Source: Mauremys mutica
Taxonomy: Eukaryota; Chordata; Testudines; Geoemydidae
Reading direction: 5' to 3'
Length of the DNA: 64,000 nucleotides
Assembly: GCF_020497125.1 (NCBI RefSeq)
Contig: NW_025422967.1
Span: 1-64,000 of the forward strand
Shown here one piece after another: positions 63,601-64,000 of the stretch. How positions within the stretch are numbered: the stretch's first letter is position 1; every line of letters starts with the position of its first letter. Made by a program: the position numbers and the translations under genes. The notes below the pieces were generated by a model. The model did no database searches. It was not told the DNA's origin and was given only the letters and a program-made list of their open reading frames with translations.

Positions 63601-64000
63601 TTTTCTTTCATCCACTTGCCTTTCAAACCCTGGATCTTTGGGAGCCACATGCTCATGAGTCCATATTTCCTGGGGAGTGGGAAAACAGGAACTGAGGTTG
63701 GCGCTCTGTGTCCTGTCCTTCGGAAGTCTAGTATTAATGGTTAGGCTGCAGTAAGACTAGGTCACTTAACCTAGTTCTGTAACTGGAAACTCAATATTTA
63801 AACAGGAGGAGCGTTAAAGGAGGACAGTGCTCCTAACTTTCTCCTCATAGGCAAGGAGAAAAGTTGGTCTTTACTTAAATAGGACGCATTCAGTCTGAGC
63901 CACAAAAGTGTCCAGGGGTCACATGTAACTTCTGTTAAATTGCAGTGCCACCAGTGAGCTGTGGAGATCTCTAGGGGGAGAGCCCTTGCTTGCCACTCAA
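57523..64000 (+). CDS. Maestro HEAT-repeat (MROH) family protein, partial, five exons visible
   Basis: HEAT-like helical repeats; the molecular role of the MROH family is poorly known. Exons 57,523-57,646, 59,422-59,534, 60,351-60,503, 62,430-62,584 and 63,946-64,000 (cut by the window edge) join to 600 nt without a stop, with GT-AG borders and matching phases. Family marks as I recall them are FGSLIGAIAPYSCD with SRQW, EALFQASSKMARVVSEYFPP, TCATAAGLWMKVILKECG, FLLEAVSILAHHHLEAVISSLLS, LPMDR and ELWRSLGGEPLLATQ. They lie in the middle to C-terminal part of MROH proteins, so N-terminal exons should precede, but none is visible between 53,957 and 57,523. The first visible exon starts in phase 0, in frame with the upstream RhoGAP exon. 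The exact paralogue is undecided. Confidence 0.85.
57913..58192. mobile_element. MITE with TGTCTACA-type ends
   Basis: Left TTAGGGCTTCTCTACACAGG and right CCATGTAGACAAGCCCTTGG are inverted repeats. The interior is AT-rich with no frame. Confidence 0.65.
58353..58663. mobile_element. hAT MITE, 311 bp
   Basis: Ends CAGGGGTAGGCAAT and GTTGCCGACCCCTG. Flanking 8-mers GAGTGGGA and GCGTAGGA agree at six of eight positions, a decayed target duplication. Confidence 0.8.
58742..58855. mobile_element. TA-target MITE (mariner-like), 114 bp
   Basis: TA on each side. Ends GGGTGACCAGACAGCC and GACATCTGGTCACCC. Same family as 30,662-30,760. Confidence 0.8.
59422..59534 (+). CDS. MROH exon b
   Basis: Acceptor CCACTCCAG, donor GTAACT, phase 1 to 0, 113 nt. 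Encodes QPMNLGSAEEELRCLREELT through ALFQASSKMAR. Confidence 0.85.
60150..60245 (+). repeat. Penelope-like 3' fragment
   Basis: GCAAAGAGTCCTGTGGCACC, TAGACTAACAGACGTATTGG, GTGAATACCCACTTCGTCGG. It is the same phrase as 30,518-30,606 in the opposite orientation. Confidence 0.8.
60351..60503 (+). CDS. MROH exon c
   Basis: Acceptor TTGTTCCCAG, donor GTAAAA, phase 0 to 0, 153 nt (51 codons). Encodes VVSEYFPPEQATAFIEATVE through ECGDAMLDK, one HEAT-like helical pair. Confidence 0.9.
60790..61055. mobile_element. MITE fragment
   Basis: GGAGCCTGGGCTCTGAGACC, CAGGCCCAGGTTGACCTGAG and the end TTTGGTGTGTAGACGTACCC belong to a common turtle MITE. The left end is not clear. Confidence 0.5.
61499..62227. 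mobile_element. TA-target DNA transposon (Tigger/pogo-like), non-autonomous
   Basis: TA on each side (61,497-61,498 and 62,228-62,229). Ends CAGGGAAACCCCGCT and AGCGGGGTTTCGCTG, with further inverted match (GCTATAACACGA-type). No transposase frame. It is interrupted near its left end by a hAT MITE. Confidence 0.75.
61514..61681. mobile_element. hAT MITE nested in the TA-target transposon
   Basis: Ends CAGGGGCGGCTCCAGG and GCTAGAGCCGCCCCTG. Flanking 8-mers ACCCCGCT and ACCCTGCT differ only by a C to T change at a CpG, a target duplication with one later mutation. Confidence 0.85.
62430..62584 (+). CDS. MROH exon d
   Basis: Acceptor TTCCTTCCAG, donor GTATAT, phase 0 to 2, 155 nt. Encodes VPAIVDIIYSHMATIQEGSL through SSLLSNHLPMD. 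Confidence 0.9.
62867..63085. mobile_element. hAT-like MITE, 219 bp
   Basis: Begins CAGGGCTGGCTCCAGG and ends TGCCTGGAACCGGCCTGG. Flanking 8-mers TTCTCTAG and CTCTCTAG agree at seven of eight positions. Confidence 0.75.
63350..63560 (-). repeat. CR1 LINE 3' end
   Basis: Plus strand: CATACTGGGTCAGACCAAAG, CTTCCGACAGTGGCCAGTG, CTCATAATTG. This is the reverse complement of a CR1 tail of a subfamily somewhat different from 39,886. Confidence 0.85.
63946..64000 (+). CDS. MROH exon e (cut by window edge)
   Basis: Acceptor TTAAATTGCAG, entered in phase 2. Encodes ATSELWRSLGGEPLLATQ and continues past the window end. It fits directly after LPMDR, as in other MROH proteins. Confidence 0.85.

Overview
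The window is genomic DNA of a reptile, most likely a turtle. The evidence is internal: abundant CR1 LINEs (one with a 1.4-kb open reverse-transcriptase frame), a tRNA-headed SINE with a CR1-like tail, Penelope-like elements with a GIY-YIG endonuclease, amniote MIR relics, many hAT and TA-target MITEs, and KRAB zinc-finger genes with the short leader exon that I associate with reptiles. All genes are spliced, so most long single-frame ORFs are GC-rich or repeat artefacts. Families were recognised by eye; no database search was possible.

From 0 to 43 kb there are two paralogous KRAB zinc-finger loci on the + strand. Locus A (exons 6.86-11.43 kb) joins to a 416-residue protein: leader, KRAB-A, KRAB-B, then nine finger units (six intact) and a frameshifted tenth. 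Locus B (exons 35.10-42.88 kb) has the same exon plan, but a stop after the KRAB-B linker and a frameshift in the fingers make it a pseudogene or a KRAB-only gene. Between and within them lie five tRNA-like genes (two Gly, two Val, one Glu), an inverted duplication of about 0.9 kb carrying the Val genes, three copies of a large fold-back repeat with a CR1 core, a Penelope relic, a 2.17-kb hAT element with a perfect 8-bp target duplication, a 42-bp minisatellite and two CpG-rich blocks that may be promoters.

From 47 to 64 kb, still on the + strand, five exons (47,027-53,957) encode a complete RhoGAP domain of the class IX myosin type (closest to MYO9A as I recall it). No myosin motor, IQ or C1 exon is visible upstream. 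They are followed by five exons (57,523-64,000, the last cut by the window edge) encoding part of a maestro HEAT-repeat (MROH) protein. The last RhoGAP exon ends in phase 0 and the first visible MROH exon begins in phase 0, so the two sets could splice into one open frame of 428 codons within the window. Whether this is a real chimeric gene, two neighbouring fragments or an assembly join is the main open question. The introns are full of transposons, including a hAT element with a CpG-rich core inside the RhoGAP part and a MITE nested in a larger DNA transposon in the MROH part.
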